Positions 38,006 to 48,201 of a stretch of 64,000 nt of DNA are shown here, in pieces. Positions within the stretch are counted from its first letter, which is position 1. Each line of letters begins with the position of its first letter. Source of the stretch: Arenimonas sp. SCN 70-307 (GTDB lineage: Bacteria; Pseudomonadota; Gammaproteobacteria; Xanthomonadales; Xanthomonadaceae). The translations under genes were made by a program, and so were the position numbers. Under the pieces are notes generated by a model, which was not told where the DNA came from, searched no databases, and was given only the letters and a program-made list of their open reading frames with translations. The stretch covers positions 1 through 64,000 of the forward strand of contig NZ_MEDO01000001.1 in assembly GCF_001724815.1 (NCBI RefSeq). The letters run 5' to 3'.

Positions 38006-39769
38006 TCAGCCCGCGTGCTGGTCGAACTGCAGGCGCGCGAGTTCCGCGTACAGGCCGCCTTGCGCCAGCAGCTCGGCGTGGGTGCCCTGGGCGACGATGC
38101 GGCCCTTGTCCATCACCACGATGCGGTCGGCCTTGAGCACGGTGGCCAGGCGGTGGGCGATCACCAGGGTGGTGCGGCCGCGCATCAGGCGTTCGAGCGC
38201 CTGCTGCACGGCGCGTTCGCTCTGCGCGTCCAGGGCGCTGGTGGCTTCGTCGAGCAGCAGCACCGGCGCGTCCTTGAGCAGGGCGCGGGCGATGGCCAGT
38301 CGCTGCTGCTGGCCGCCGGACAGGCGCGCGCCGCGCTCGCCCAGCTCGCTGTCGTAGCCCAGGGGCAGGGCCGAGAGGAACTCGTGCGCCTCGGCGCTGC
38401 GCGCGGCGGCCTCGATGTCCGCCTCGCTCGCGTCCAGCCGGCCGTAGCGGATGTTCTCGCGGGCGGTGGTGCCGAAGATCACCGGGTCCTGCGGCACCAG
38501 CGCCACCTGGGCGCGCAGGGCCACCGGGTCGAGCCGGCGCAGGTCGTGGCCGTCGAGCGTGATGCGGCCCGATTCGGGGTCGTGGAAGCGCAGCAGCAGT
38601 TGCAGCACCGTGCTCTTGCCGGCGCCCGAGGGGCCGACCAGCGCCACCGTCTCGCCGGGCTGGAGCTCGAGGCTGAAATCCTCCAGCGCCGGCGCGTCGG
38701 GGCGGGTGGGGTAGTGGAAGACCACGTTCTCGAGCACGAGCTGGCCGCGAACGGGCGTGGCCAGCGGCTCGGGCGCGTCCACGCGCGCCAGCACCGAGCG
38801 CTCGCCCAGCAGCTCGCCGATGCGCGCCATGCCGCCCGCCGCGCGCTGCACTTCGGCCCAGACCTCGGCCAGGGCACCGACCGAACCGGCGCCGATGAGC
38901 GCATAGAGCACGAACTGGCCGAGGGTGCCCGGCGTCATCGCGCCGGCGATTACGTCGCGGGCGCCGACCCAGAGCACGGCGGTGATCGAACCGAACACCA
39001 GCACGATGACGATCGCGGTCAGCGCCGCCTGCAGCCGGATGCGCTTGCGCGCCGCGCCCAGCGCCACCCGCACCGCCTCGTCGAAGCGGCCGGCCTCGTA
39101 GCCCTCGCGGGCGTAGCTTTGCACCGTGTGCATCGCGCCCAGGGTCTCGCCGGCGCGGGCGTTGGCGTCGGCCACGCGGTCCTGGGCGGCCTTGGCCACC
39201 GCGCGCACGCGCCGGCCCGAGAAAGCCATCGGCAGCACGATCAGGGGGATGCCCAGCAGCACGAACAGCGCCAGCCGCGGGCTGGTGACCGCCATCATCA
39301 CCGCACTGCCCAGCACCGTGATGCCGCTGCGCAGGGCCACCGACATGCTCGAGCCAACCACGCTGCGCAGCAGCTCGGCGTCGGCCGACAGGCGCGAGAG
39401 CAGCTCGCCCGCGCGGGTGCGCTCGAAGAAGGCCTGGTCGAGCGAGAGCAGGTGCTCGTAGAGCGCGCGCCGCAGGTCGGCCACCACCCGCTCGCCGAGC
39501 AGGGTGACGAAGTAGAAGCGCGCCGCCGTGGCCAGCGCCAGCACCACCGCCACGGCCAGCAGCAGGGCGAACCAGCGGTCGACCGAACTGCCGGCGGCGA
39601 AACCCTGGTCGATCATGTGCCGCACCGCCACCGGCAGCGCCAGCGTGGCGCCTGACGAGAACACCAGCGCCGCCAGCCAGGCCGCCAGTAGCCCGCGGTG
39701 CGGCCGCAGGAAGGGCAGCAAGCCGCGCAGGGAGGTGACGGGCGGCTTCTCGGCCGGGCTTTCGCTCAT
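38006..39769 (-). CDS. ABC exporter, fused permease and ATPase
   Basis: A 587-residue half-transporter (MsbA/LmrA/BmrA-like) that should work as a homodimer in the inner membrane. Six transmembrane helices cover about 25-320. The ATPase domain has Walker A GPSGAGKST, Q-loop VPQDPVIFG, signature LSGGQQQRL, Walker B VLLLDEATSALD and the switch His in IAHRLATV. The substrate is unknown; lipid or drug export is usual. It is the last gene of the ECF sigma operon, overlapping the IMPACT gene by ATGA. Confidence 0.93.
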   Translation of the reverse strand: MSESPAEKPPVTSLRGLLPFLRPHRGLLAAWLAALVFSSGATLALPVAVRHMIDQGFAAGSSVDRWFALLLAVAVVLALATAARFYFVTLLGERVVADLRRALYEHLLSLDQAFFERTRAGELLSRLSADAELLRSVVGSSMSVALRSGITVLGSAVMMAVTSPRLALFVLLGIPLIVLPMAFSGRRVRAVAKAAQDRVADANARAGETLGAMHTVQSYAREGYEAGRFDEAVRVALGAARKRIRLQAALTAIVIVLVFGSITAVLWVGARDVIAGAMTPGTLGQFVLYALIGAGSVGALAEVWAEVQRAAGGMARIGELLGERSVLARVDAPEPLATPVRGQLVLENVVFHYPTRPDAPALEDFSLELQPGETVALVGPSGAGKSTVLQLLLRFHDPESGRITLDGHDLRRLDPVALRAQVALVPQDPVIFGTTARENIRYGRLDASEADIEAAARSAEAHEFLSALPLGYDSELGERGARLSGGQQQRLAIARALLKDAPVLLLDEATSALDAQSERAVQQALERLMRGRTTLVIAHRLATVLKADRIVVMDKGRIVAQGTHAELLAQGGLYAELARLQFDQHAG

Positions 39770-40371
39770 GGATCGGGGGTCTCGACGGGATGCAGGCTGG
39801 CGGCGCCGCGGCTCAGGTCGCGCAGGCGCGAGGCCAGCAGGGCCACATTGTAGTCCGGCACGCGCAGCTGCAGCCGCAGGCCGTGCTCGTCGAAGCGTTC
39901 GTCGAGTTTCCGCGCCGACAGTGCGTCGAGCAGGCCGTGCACCGCGCCGGCCAGTTCGAAGCCGCAGGCCAGCGTGAACGCCTGGTAGCGAATGATGTCG
40001 CGGCGCGGCGCGGTGCGCAGGCATTCGGCCGCGGCGCCGCCGTAGGCGCGCACCAGGCCGCCGACGCCGAGGTTGGTGCCGCCGTACCAGCGCGTCACCA
40101 CCACCATCACTTCGTCCAGGCCCTGGCCTTCGATGGCCGCCAGGATGGGCCGGCCGGCGCTGCCGCCCGGTTCGCCGTCGTCGGAGCTGCGGTAGTCGGC
40201 GCCGATGCGGTAGGCCCAGCAGTTGTGCGTGGCCTGCGGGTCGGCCACCTCGCGCAGCCAGGCCAGGGCCTGCGCCGGTGATTCGACGTGCACGGCGCGT
40301 GCGAGGAAACGGCTGCGCCGGGCCTCCAGTTCGTGGCTGGCGGGCCCGGCCAGGGTTTGTGCCGCGCTCAC
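39766..40371 (-). CDS. IMPACT/YigZ family protein
   Basis: A 201-residue member of the UPF0029 (YigZ) family. The conserved block includes THNCWAYRIG, DDGEPGGSAGRPIL and VTRWYGGTNLGVGGLVRAYG, followed by a C-terminal EF-G-V-like domain. It is thought to bind RNA or ribosomes; a defined role in bacteria is lacking. It starts at a GTG overlapping the anti-sigma-like gene and overlaps the ABC exporter gene by ATGA. Confidence 0.93.
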   Translation of the reverse strand: MSAAQTLAGPASHELEARRSRFLARAVHVESPAQALAWLREVADPQATHNCWAYRIGADYRSSDDGEPGGSAGRPILAAIEGQGLDEVMVVVTRWYGGTNLGVGGLVRAYGGAAAECLRTAPRRDIIRYQAFTLACGFELAGAVHGLLDALSARKLDERFDEHGLRLQLRVPDYNVALLASRLRDLSRGAASLHPVETPDP

Positions 40372-41270
40372 TGTTTCAGCAAGGCCAGGTCGTCGGGTAT
40401 CGCGAACCCGGGATGGGTGCGCTCAAGGCGCAGCAGGCTGGCGCGTGCGCCGGCGCGATCGCCCTGGCGCAGGCGCTCGCGGATGCGCTCGAGCCAGGCC
40501 TCCGGGGCCAGCGCGGCATCCTCGTCCACCGGCGGCAGCGGCATGGCCTTCGCGGCGCCGGCAGCGTCCAGCGACTGCGCAGCGGGTGCAGGCGTGGCCA
40601 CGGGCGCCGGCGGCGCGGGCGGGGCCGCGGCCATCGGTGCAGGCGCCGGCAGGGGCTCCGCCACGGGCGCGGCCTCGGCCACCGGCGGCGGCGCCATCGC
40701 GCGACGCGAGCCGGTCACCTCGACTTCCTCCAGGCGCTCGGCCTGTGCACGCTCGGCCGAGTCCTGCTGCAATTGCTGGTCCATCGCGGCGCGGGCCTGC
40801 GCCTTGGCCGACTCGATGCGGCGCTCCCGCGCGGCGGCTTCGTCCATCACCTCCGGTGCCGGCGCCGGTGCGGATGCGGCCGGTGGTTCCGCGAAGGCCG
40901 GCGGCGGCGGGGGAGGCGGCGGCACCGGCAGGGCTTCGGCCGGCGGCGGGGGTGGCAGCGGCGTGGCCACCGGTTCGCCCGGGTTTTCCACCGGCAGGCC
41001 TTCGGGCAGGCCGGACGCCTGTTCCGGGCGCAGCTGCAGGCCGATGCCCACCGCCAGCACCGCCGCGGCCGCCGTGCCGATGGCCCAGCCGGGCAGCCGG
41101 CGCTTTGCGCGCGCCGGCCGCTGCGCCGCCGCGGCGTTGCGGGCCGCCGCCAGGATGGCGGCGTCCACGCGTGCCGACGGCTCGCCCGCGGGCAGCGCGT
41201 GCAGCACCCGGGCCAGGGCGGCTTCGTCGTCCTGGAGCGGGGGCTGGTGCGGGTCCTGCGGGTGGGACAT
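40368..41270 (-). CDS. Pro/Ala-rich membrane protein, likely anti-sigma factor
   Basis: A 300-residue single-pass protein. The cytoplasmic N-terminus (1-60; EPSARVDAAILAAAR) resembles the anti-sigma domains of Xanthomonadales, a transmembrane helix lies at about 62-80, and the long periplasmic part is rich in Pro/Ala. It carries a TonB-box-like VEVTGSRR at 183-190 and ends in a helical segment (about 255-300; WLERIRERLRQGDRAGARASLLRLE). It lies three genes into an ECF sigma operon. No zinc-binding HxxxCxxC motif is seen, so the anti-sigma call is inference from position and topology. Confidence 0.7.
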   Translation of the reverse strand: MSHPQDPHQPPLQDDEAALARVLHALPAGEPSARVDAAILAAARNAAAAQRPARAKRRLPGWAIGTAAAAVLAVGIGLQLRPEQASGLPEGLPVENPGEPVATPLPPPPPAEALPVPPPPPPPPAFAEPPAASAPAPAPEVMDEAAARERRIESAKAQARAAMDQQLQQDSAERAQAERLEEVEVTGSRRAMAPPPVAEAAPVAEPLPAPAPMAAAPPAPPAPVATPAPAAQSLDAAGAAKAMPLPPVDEDAALAPEAWLERIRERLRQGDRAGARASLLRLERTHPGFAIPDDLALLKQ

Positions 41271-41278
41271 CGACGTGC

Positions 41279-42970
41279 TTACTCCTGGTTGACCTGCGCC
41301 GGCTGGTTGCCGGAGAGGCTGCGGGCCTGGGCGACGAGCTGGAGGAACTCGCCCCGGTAGCCCCACGGATCTTCGCCACGGGCGCCGCGCGCCAGGGCTT
41401 CGACCTGGTCCCAAGTGTAGCCGTTGGTGTTGCGGCCACCGCGCAGCAGGTCGGCATAGGCCGCCACCGCGGCGGCGAAGCGCAGGCTCTCGCCGGCCTC
41501 GCGCCGGAGCTGGCGTCGCGTCACCGGCTGCTCCACCAGCACGCTGCTGTCGCTGCCGGGCTGCTTGTAGCGCAGCTTGAGGAAGGCCAGTTCCTGCGCC
41601 TGCGGTGCCGTCGCGGGCGCGGCGGCATAACGCAGCGGGTCGCTCGACTCGCAGCCCATGCCCACCAGGCACAGCTCGTAGATCGCGGTCACGTCGTGGC
41701 CCGCGCCGATCTCGCCGGCGTCGACCTGGTCGTTGTTGAAGTCCTCGCGCGCCAGCTGGCGGTTCTCGTAGCCGACCAGGCGGTACTCGGCCACCTGCGC
41801 CGGGTTGAACTCGACCTGGATCTTCACGTCGCTGGCGATGGTGAGCAGGGTCGAACTCAGTTCCTCGACCAGCACCTTGCGCGCTTCCATCAGGTTGTCG
41901 ATGTAGGCGTGGTTGCCGTTGCCCACGTCGGCCAGGCGCTCGGCCAGCGCGTCGTTGTAGTTGCCCCGGCCGAAGCCCAGGGTGGTGAGCGCGATGCCGT
42001 CCTTGCGGCCGCGCTCGACCCGCGTCTCCAGCGCGCGCGGGTCGTAGATGCCCACGTTGAAGTCGCCGTCGGTGGCCAGGATGATGCGGTTCACGCCGCC
42101 CTCGACGAAGCCCTGCTTCGCCATGGCATAGGCCAGCTCGATGCCTTCGCCGCCGTTGGTCGAGCCGCCGGCCGAGAGCTTGCCCAGCGCATCGAGGATT
42201 TCGCCGTGGCGGTCGCCCGGCGTGGGCGGCAGCACCAGGCCGGCGCTGCCGGCGTACACGACGATTGAAACGCGGTCCTGCGCGCGCAGGCGCGGCACCA
42301 TCTGCCGGAAGCTGTCGCGCAGCAGCGGCAGCTTGTCGGGCGATTCCATCGAGCCCGAGGTGTCGATCAGGAACACCAGGTTCGAGGCCGGGATCTGTTC
42401 GCGCGGCACCTCGTAGCCCTGCAGGCCCACCTGCATCAGCACGCGCCTGGCGTCCCAGGGCGCGGGCGCGAGCTCGGTGCTGATGCGGAAGGGCTGGCTG
42501 CGGTCGGCCGGGCCGGGGTAGCCGTAGTCGAAGTAGTTGATCATCTCCTCGACCCGCACCGCGTCCTTGGGCGGCAGCTGGCCGTAGGAGAGCATGCGGC
42601 GCACGTTGCTGTAGCTGCCGGTGTCGACGTCGATGGAGAAGGTGGACACCGGCTGCTCGGCCGTGCGCACGACGGTGTTGTCGTCGAAGGCCGCGTAGTT
42701 CTCGGTATTGGGTTCGGGCGCCGGCATCACCGGCATGGCCATGGGCGCGGGCGGCGGCGGGGGTGCCATCACCGGCGCGGGCATGCCCACCGGGGCGCCC
42801 TGGGCCATGCGGACGCGGCTGCCGGTGACTTCGAGCCGCTGGTGCTCGTACGCAGCCGCGTCGGCGCTGGCCTGGGCCTCGGCGGCCTCCCGGGCGGGCT
42901 CTTCGGCCACCTTGTGGGCGCAGCCGGCGGCGATGGCGAGGGCGAGGGTGCTCAGGACGAGTTTGCGCAT
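41279..42970 (-). CDS. vWA-domain lipoprotein (YfbK-like)
   Basis: A 563-residue lipoprotein with lipobox AAGC (Cys17). A TonB-box-like LEVTGSRVR lies at 46-54, then a Pro/Met-rich linker and the YfbK N-terminal region (FSIDVDTGSYSNVRRML). The vWA domain carries the MIDAS DTSGSMESPD near 235 and the ATDGDFNVG strand. A DUF3520-like C-terminal domain ends it. The ATG at 42970 has GGAG upstream. Likely exposed in the periplasm or on the surface and binding a metal-dependent protein ligand. It follows the ECF sigma gene by 65 bases. Confidence 0.9.
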   Translation of the reverse strand: MRKLVLSTLALAIAAGCAHKVAEEPAREAAEAQASADAAAYEHQRLEVTGSRVRMAQGAPVGMPAPVMAPPPPPAPMAMPVMPAPEPNTENYAAFDDNTVVRTAEQPVSTFSIDVDTGSYSNVRRMLSYGQLPPKDAVRVEEMINYFDYGYPGPADRSQPFRISTELAPAPWDARRVLMQVGLQGYEVPREQIPASNLVFLIDTSGSMESPDKLPLLRDSFRQMVPRLRAQDRVSIVVYAGSAGLVLPPTPGDRHGEILDALGKLSAGGSTNGGEGIELAYAMAKQGFVEGGVNRIILATDGDFNVGIYDPRALETRVERGRKDGIALTTLGFGRGNYNDALAERLADVGNGNHAYIDNLMEARKVLVEELSSTLLTIASDVKIQVEFNPAQVAEYRLVGYENRQLAREDFNNDQVDAGEIGAGHDVTAIYELCLVGMGCESSDPLRYAAAPATAPQAQELAFLKLRYKQPGSDSSVLVEQPVTRRQLRREAGESLRFAAAVAAYADLLRGGRNTNGYTWDQVEALARGARGEDPWGYRGEFLQLVAQARSLSGNQPAQVNQE

Positions 42971-43035
42971 GGTGGGGCTCCGGTTGGGTTGGGCCCTGGC
43001 ATGAACGCGCCGGGCGGCGGGACGGGGTTGCCGGC

Positions 43036-43584
43036 TCATGGCCTGAGCCTCGCGCGCAGCTTGTCCATCGCGTAGCGCAGCCGTGATTTCACCGTTTCGC
43101 GGCCGGCGCCGGTGATCTCGCCGATTTCCTCCAGCGTCAGCTCCTGCTCGAGCCGCAGCAACAGCACCTCGCGCTGTTCGGGCGGCAGCTCCTCCAGCGC
43201 CAGCTGCAGGCGGCGGCGCTCTTCGAAGGCGGAGAGCGCGCGCTCGGGCGTGTCCGGGTCGGGCAGCTGCTCGGCCAGTTCCTTCGCGTCCTCGGGGGCA
43301 TCGGGCCGGTGCGACTTCGCGCGCCAGTGGTCGGCCAGGCGGTTGTGGGCGATCTGGTGCAGCCAGGTCCCGAACTTCGCCTCGGGCCGGTAGCGCTCGC
43401 GCGCGGCGATCACGCGCTGCCAAACGTCCTGGAACAGCTCCTCGGCCAGCGGGGCGTCGCGCAGCTGGCGCTGCAGGTGCCGGAACAGGCGCAGGCGGTG
43501 GCGTGAGTAGAGCTCCTCGAACGCACCGGCGTCGCCGGCGGCGAAGGCCAGCATCAAGGCTTCGTCGGTGGGTTCGGCCTGCAT
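43036..43584 (-). CDS. ECF-family RNA polymerase sigma factor
   Basis: A 182-residue sigma factor with region 2 (AFEELYSRHRLRLFRHL, AEELFQDVWQRV, FGTWLHQIAHNRLADHWR) and region 4 (LPPEQREVLLLRLEQELTLEEIGEITG ... ETVKSRLRYAMDKLR). It is distinct from RpoE at 19356. It heads an operon with the vWA lipoprotein and the likely anti-sigma protein. It is divergent from the CHASE-GGDEF gene, with only 70 bases between starts. Confidence 0.93.
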   Translation of the reverse strand: MQAEPTDEALMLAFAAGDAGAFEELYSRHRLRLFRHLQRQLRDAPLAEELFQDVWQRVIAARERYRPEAKFGTWLHQIAHNRLADHWRAKSHRPDAPEDAKELAEQLPDPDTPERALSAFEERRRLQLALEELPPEQREVLLLRLEQELTLEEIGEITGAGRETVKSRLRYAMDKLRARLRP

Positions 43585-43654
43585 CGGCCCCAGCCTAAGG
43601 CCTTTCACGCGGGCCGGGAAGCGGTGCCGCGGCCGGCGTTGTAGAGTGGCGTGG

Positions 43655-45112
43655 ATGCGCGCCGGTGACGACAGTCCGAACCCCCTGGGCGCCGAGGCCC
43701 CCGACCCGGCGGACAGCTGGTTGCGCCCGGGCCGGCCGATGTTCTTCGGCCTGCTGGTGCTGTTGATGGGCCTGTACTTCAGCATCAGCGCCGCCCAGCT
43801 CGAGCGCGACCGCTATGTGTCCGAACGCCGTTCGCGGGTGCAGGCCGAGCTGTCCGACTTCCGCGCGCGGCTCGAGACCCAGGTGTACGCCAACGTCGGC
43901 CTGGTGCGCGGGCTGGCGGTGCAGGTGGTGCAGCAGGAAGGCATGTCGCGGGCGTCTTTCCAGGCCATTTCCGCCGAACTCCTGCGTGGCCAGCCCGGTA
44001 TCCGCAGCCTGAGCCTGGCTCCGGGTTTCGTGGTCACCGATGTTTTCCCGCGCGAGGGCAACGAGGGCGCCATCGGCCTGGACCTTTTCAACGACCCGGT
44101 GCAGGGCAGCGCCATGCGCCGGGCCGTGCAGGCCGACGAGCCGCTGCTGGCCGGCCCGTTCGAGGCGGTGCAGGGCGGGCGCGTGCTGGCCATCCGCATC
44201 CCGCTGTGGGTCGATCAGGACGGCGTGCCGCGCCTGTGGGGCGCGGTCAGCATGGTCCTCGATTACGAATGGCTGCTGGCCGAGGCCGGCATCAAGCCGC
44301 TGGAGAAGGACCTGCGCCTGAGCATCGTGGGCCGCGATGCCGCCGGCCCCGGCGGCGACATCGTTCGCGGCCTGCGCCTGCCGGCCGACTCGGGTGCGGT
44401 GCGCGTGCCGGCCTTCCTCCCCGGCGGCAGCTGGCTGATTTCGGCCGTGCCCGAGCGCGGCTGGGATGCGCGGCCATGGTGGCGAACCCCCGGCTTCCCG
44501 GTGCGCATCGTGCTCAGCCTGCTCGCGGCGCTGGCCACCACGCGCATCCTGCATGACCGCCAGCGCATCCGCCGGTTGGCCGGCATGGACGCGCTCACCA
44601 GCCTTCCCAACCGGCGCTGGGCGCTGCAGCACCTGGCGCGGCGCATCGCCCGCGGCCGGCGCGGCGAGAGCCGCTTCGCGCTGCTGAGCTTCGACCTCGA
44701 TGGTTTCAAGCCGGTCAACGATACCTACGGCCACGCCGCCGGCGACCATCTGCTGGCCGAGATCGGCCGGCGCCTGTCCGAATCCCTGCGCCCCGGCGAC
44801 GTGGTGGCGCGCATGGGCGGCGACGAGTTCCTGGTCATCGTCGGCATCGAGGACGGCACCGACGAGTCCTGGCTGCGCGCGGTGGCGGCGCGGGTGCAGT
44901 CGGCCATCAGCCGGCCGGTGCCGATCGAGGGCCATTGGGTGGTGGTGGGCGCGAGCATCGGCATCGCCTGCTTCCCCGACGACGGCGACGACTCGGAAAC
45001 CCTGCTGCGCCGCGCCGACGAAGCCATGTACCGCGCCAAGCACGGCCGCGCCGACGGCGTGGCCTTCGCCGGCCCGCTGGCCCTCGGCACCCGCGGGGAA
45101 CCCGGCGCCTAG
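43655..45112 (+). CDS. Membrane CHASE-GGDEF diguanylate cyclase
   Basis: A 485-residue inner-membrane enzyme predicted to make cyclic di-GMP. Transmembrane helices lie at about 29-48 and 282-297. Between them is a periplasmic CHASE-type sensor ([15 protein letters not shown] ... [14 protein letters not shown]). The GGDEF domain has the intact active site MGGDEF (388-392), an inhibitory I-site RPGD at 379-382 and [10 protein letters not shown]. Its stop codon overlaps that of xseA within CTAG. The ligand sensed is unknown. Confidence 0.93.
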   Translation: MRAGDDSPNPLGAEAPDPADSWLRPGRPMFFGLLVLLMGLYFSISAAQLERDRYVSERRSRVQAELSDFRARLETQVYANVGLVRGLAVQVVQQEGMSRASFQAISAELLRGQPGIRSLSLAPGFVVTDVFPREGNEGAIGLDLFNDPVQGSAMRRAVQADEPLLAGPFEAVQGGRVLAIRIPLWVDQDGVPRLWGAVSMVLDYEWLLAEAGIKPLEKDLRLSIVGRDAAGPGGDIVRGLRLPADSGAVRVPAFLPGGSWLISAVPERGWDARPWWRTPGFPVRIVLSLLAALATTRILHDRQRIRRLAGMDALTSLPNRRWALQHLARRIARGRRGESRFALLSFDLDGFKPVNDTYGHAAGDHLLAEIGRRLSESLRPGDVVARMGGDEFLVIVGIEDGTDESWLRAVAARVQSAISRPVPIEGHWVVVGASIGIACFPDDGDDSETLLRRADEAMYRAKHGRADGVAFAGPLALGTRGEPGA

Positions 45113-46455
45113 TCGGCGTCGGGCTCGACGCGAAGGTGGAGTTCGCCTTCGGCGAGGCGGGCGCGCAGGCGGTCGCCAGGCGTGGCGTCGGCGGCGCGGC
45201 GCAGTACGCGGCCATCGGCCTGCCGGACGATGGCGTAGCCGCGGCCCAGGGTGGCCAGCGGGCTCACGCTGGCCAGTGCACGCGCCAGCCCGCGCAGGTG
45301 CAGCTGGTGTTGCTCGAGTCGGCGCGGCAGCGCGGCGTGCAGGCTGCGCGACAGCAGGGCGAGCCGGTGCGCATGGGCCTCGAGGCGGCGGCGCGGGTGG
45401 GCCTGGTCGAGCCGGCGCAGCAGCTTCGACAGCCGCTCGGCGCGGCGCGCGAGGGGCGTGCGCTGGGCCTGGTCGAGGCGCGTGCGCAGCGCCGCCAGGC
45501 GGTTGCGGCCGCGTTCGAGCCGCAGCTGCGGGCGCAGGGCCTGAAGCTTGAGGAAGGCCTGGTCCAGGCGCTGGGCCCGGGCCGTGGCCAGGCGTGCCTG
45601 CAGGGTGTCCAGCCGGCGCTTCTCGCTGCGCAGGCGCGCGGCCAGTTCGCCGGCGTCGGGCGCGATCAGCTCGGCCGCGGCCGAGGGCGTGGGCGCGCGC
45701 AGGTCGGCGGCGAAGTCGGCCAGGCTCACATCCACCTCGTGGCCGATCGCCGCCACCACCGGCACCGGCGAAGCGGCGATGGCGCGGGCCAGGGCCTCGT
45801 CGTTGAAGGCCCACAGGTCCTCGAGCGAGCCGCCGCCACGGGTGAGCAGCAGCAGGTCGTAGCGGCCGCTGGCGCCGGCGCGGCGCAGCATGTCGAGGAT
45901 CTGCGCGGCGGCGCCGTCGCCCTGCACGGGCACCGGCAGCACCTCGGCCTCGAGCAGCGGGAAGCGACGGCCCAGCACGCTCAGCACGTCGCGCACGGCG
46001 GCGCCGCGCGGCGAGGTGATCACGCCCAGCCGGCGCGGGAAGGCGGGCAGGGGGCGCTTGCGGGCGGTGTCGAAGAGACCCTCGGCGGCCAGGCGGGCCT
46101 TGAGCTCCTCGAAGGCCCGGCGCAGCGCGCCCTCGCCGGCCTCTTCCATGTGGTCGAGCACCAGCTGGTAGTCGCCGCGGGCTTCGTAGAGCGTGAGCCG
46201 GCCGCGGGCCAGCACCTGCAGGCCGTCGCGCGGGGCGAAGCGCAGGCGCTGGGCATGGGTGCGGAACAGGGCGCAGCGCACCTGGGCGCGCTCGTCCTTG
46301 AGGGTGAAATAGGCGTGGCCAGAGGCCGGGCGCGAGAAGTTGCTGATTTCGCCCTCCACCCAGACCTGGGGAAAGCTGCCCTCGAGCAGGTCGCGCGCCA
46401 GCGCATTGAGCTGGGACGGTCGCAGGACCTGGCGTTCGCGGACGAGGGAGGACAT
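45109..46455 (-). CDS. xseA: Exodeoxyribonuclease VII large subunit
   Basis: A 448-residue subunit of ExoVII, which degrades single-stranded DNA to oligonucleotides. The N-terminal OB fold ([25 protein letters not shown]) and the catalytic core ([60 protein letters not shown]) are complete, followed by the long coiled coil. The ATG at 46455 gives the usual [11 protein letters not shown]; a GTG at 46479 is less likely. xseB is not in the window. Confidence 0.95.
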   Translation of the reverse strand: MSSLVRERQVLRPSQLNALARDLLEGSFPQVWVEGEISNFSRPASGHAYFTLKDERAQVRCALFRTHAQRLRFAPRDGLQVLARGRLTLYEARGDYQLVLDHMEEAGEGALRRAFEELKARLAAEGLFDTARKRPLPAFPRRLGVITSPRGAAVRDVLSVLGRRFPLLEAEVLPVPVQGDGAAAQILDMLRRAGASGRYDLLLLTRGGGSLEDLWAFNDEALARAIAASPVPVVAAIGHEVDVSLADFAADLRAPTPSAAAELIAPDAGELAARLRSEKRRLDTLQARLATARAQRLDQAFLKLQALRPQLRLERGRNRLAALRTRLDQAQRTPLARRAERLSKLLRRLDQAHPRRRLEAHAHRLALLSRSLHAALPRRLEQHQLHLRGLARALASVSPLATLGRGYAIVRQADGRVLRRAADATPGDRLRARLAEGELHLRVEPDAD

Positions 46456-46560
46456 GGCGTGCTTCGGGCTCGGCCCCACAGGATACCCCGCTGCGTTGCC
46501 CCGGGGGCTGGGGCCGGCCGCCTGCCCGGTCTAAACTGTCGCCAGTACAGAGGAAACCGA

Positions 46561-48201
46561 ATGAGCGAGAGCTACCGACGCCTGTGCCAGGACCTGCCGC
46601 CCGCCGAAGGGGGCGCGCCGCGCTTCGCCGCCGATCCGAAAAAGGTGAAGGCCTGGGTCGCGGCCCTGCCGCGCGCCAACCCGCAGGCGGTCGAGCAGGA
46701 AATCTGGCGGGCGCTGCCGGGCCTGCTTTCGCAGCGGCTCGAAGGCGGCCAGCGCTTCGCGGCCCTCGAGGAGCTGCGGCCGGCCACGGTCGAGGCCATC
46801 GGCCTGCTCGAACGCGGCTTCACCGGCAGCCCGCTGCCGCTGCCGCCCGACAAGGCCCGGGCCGCGGCCATGGCCGGCGAATTCCACCTGCAGCTGGCCA
46901 TCGGCTACCGCCAGGCCGTGTGCGAGCTGTGCGCGCCTTCGGGCAGCGTGCCCTTCCTGCGCGGCGGCAACGTGCTGCTCGCGCTCGAGCGTTCGGCCTG
47001 GCATTACGTGCGGGCCCTGGCCCTGGCCTGGCGCGTCTACCGGCCGGCGCCGGCGGGCGCCTGGCAGGGCCTGCACCGCCTGCATCGCTTCGCAGGCTCG
47101 CTCAAGCTCGAGCGCAAGTCGGCCGAGGACAAGCTCGCCGGCGCGCCCCAGGACGTGCACACGCTCTACCTGCAGGCGCTGCTGATGGCGGCGGTGAATC
47201 CCTACGCCTTCGCCCAGTCGGAGCAGGATGCGCTGTGGCCCGCCACGCGCGGCTACGCGGCCCGCTGCGCCCTGCTCGATCGCGCGCCCGAGGGCATCGC
47301 CCCGGTGGTGCCCGAGGACGCCGACCGCGGCCCCGGTGCGCCGTCGCCCGACGAATCGCCGTCCACCTGGCTGCAGCTCGCGCCTTTCGCCGACGACGTC
47401 GAGCGCGCCCTGTCGCGCGTGCGCGACGGCCAGGGCCAGCTCGCGCCGACGCCGGGCCTGTCGATCACGGTCGGCAACGACCTGCTGATCCGCCTGCGCC
47501 GCGCCTTCGGCCAGATGGCCGCGCGCGGCCTGGTGCGGCTGGCGGCCGGGCACAGCCTCGACACCGTGCTGGGCCTGAGCGGCCTGCACTACCTGCTGGC
47601 CGGCCAGCGCGACTTCGACACTTTCATGCGCCAGTCGGCCGCCGGCACGGTGCACGTGATCGCCGGCGCGGCCTGGACCCAGGGCACCGCCGCGATGACG
47701 CGCGTGCCGCGCTTCACCGCCAGGGTGCTCGACCAGAGCCTGGGCGGCTACCGCATGGCCTGGGACAGCGCCGAGCAGGCGCGCGCCAAGGTCGGCGAGC
47801 TGGTGGGCCTGGGCTTCGGCGAGGACGGCGAGGAGCTGGACTGGATGGTGGGCGTGATGCGCTGGCTGCGCTATGAAACCGACGGCAGCCTCTCGGCCGG
47901 CGTCGAGCTGCTGTCGCGGCGCTCGAGCGCCGTCGCCCTGCGCGTGGTCAGCGCCGACGGCGGCGCGCGCCAGGTGCAGCGCGCGGTCGAAGTCTTCCCG
48001 ATCGACGGCACGCCCGGGCGCTGCTTCGTGTGCAGCGCGGCGGTGGAGTCGGGCAGCCGCGTGGAGGTGATCCACGATGCGTCCAGCCATATCCCCGAGG
48101 TCGGCGCCCGCGGCCCCGACCTGCTCGAGGACGTGGAGGTGCTGCTCAACGCCGGCGACTACGTGCTGCTCGGCGAGCGCCTGCCGGAGGCGACGGCATG
48201 A
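46561..48201 (+). CDS. Conserved protein of unknown function, possible PilZ-like C-terminus
   Basis: A 546-residue soluble protein without signal peptide or transmembrane helix. The N-terminal 400 residues are mostly helical ([40 protein letters not shown]). The C-terminal 100 residues are beta-rich ([31 protein letters not shown]), reminiscent of PilZ barrels, but I cannot find the RxxxR and D/NxSxxG motifs that bind cyclic di-GMP. Its stop overlaps the ispG start (ATGA), so the two are translated together. A function is not assigned. Confidence 0.85.
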   Translation: MSESYRRLCQDLPPAEGGAPRFAADPKKVKAWVAALPRANPQAVEQEIWRALPGLLSQRLEGGQRFAALEELRPATVEAIGLLERGFTGSPLPLPPDKARAAAMAGEFHLQLAIGYRQAVCELCAPSGSVPFLRGGNVLLALERSAWHYVRALALAWRVYRPAPAGAWQGLHRLHRFAGSLKLERKSAEDKLAGAPQDVHTLYLQALLMAAVNPYAFAQSEQDALWPATRGYAARCALLDRAPEGIAPVVPEDADRGPGAPSPDESPSTWLQLAPFADDVERALSRVRDGQGQLAPTPGLSITVGNDLLIRLRRAFGQMAARGLVRLAAGHSLDTVLGLSGLHYLLAGQRDFDTFMRQSAAGTVHVIAGAAWTQGTAAMTRVPRFTARVLDQSLGGYRMAWDSAEQARAKVGELVGLGFGEDGEELDWMVGVMRWLRYETDGSLSAGVELLSRRSSAVALRVVSADGGARQVQRAVEVFPIDGTPGRCFVCSAAVESGSRVEVIHDASSHIPEVGARGPDLLEDVEVLLNAGDYVLLGERLPEATA

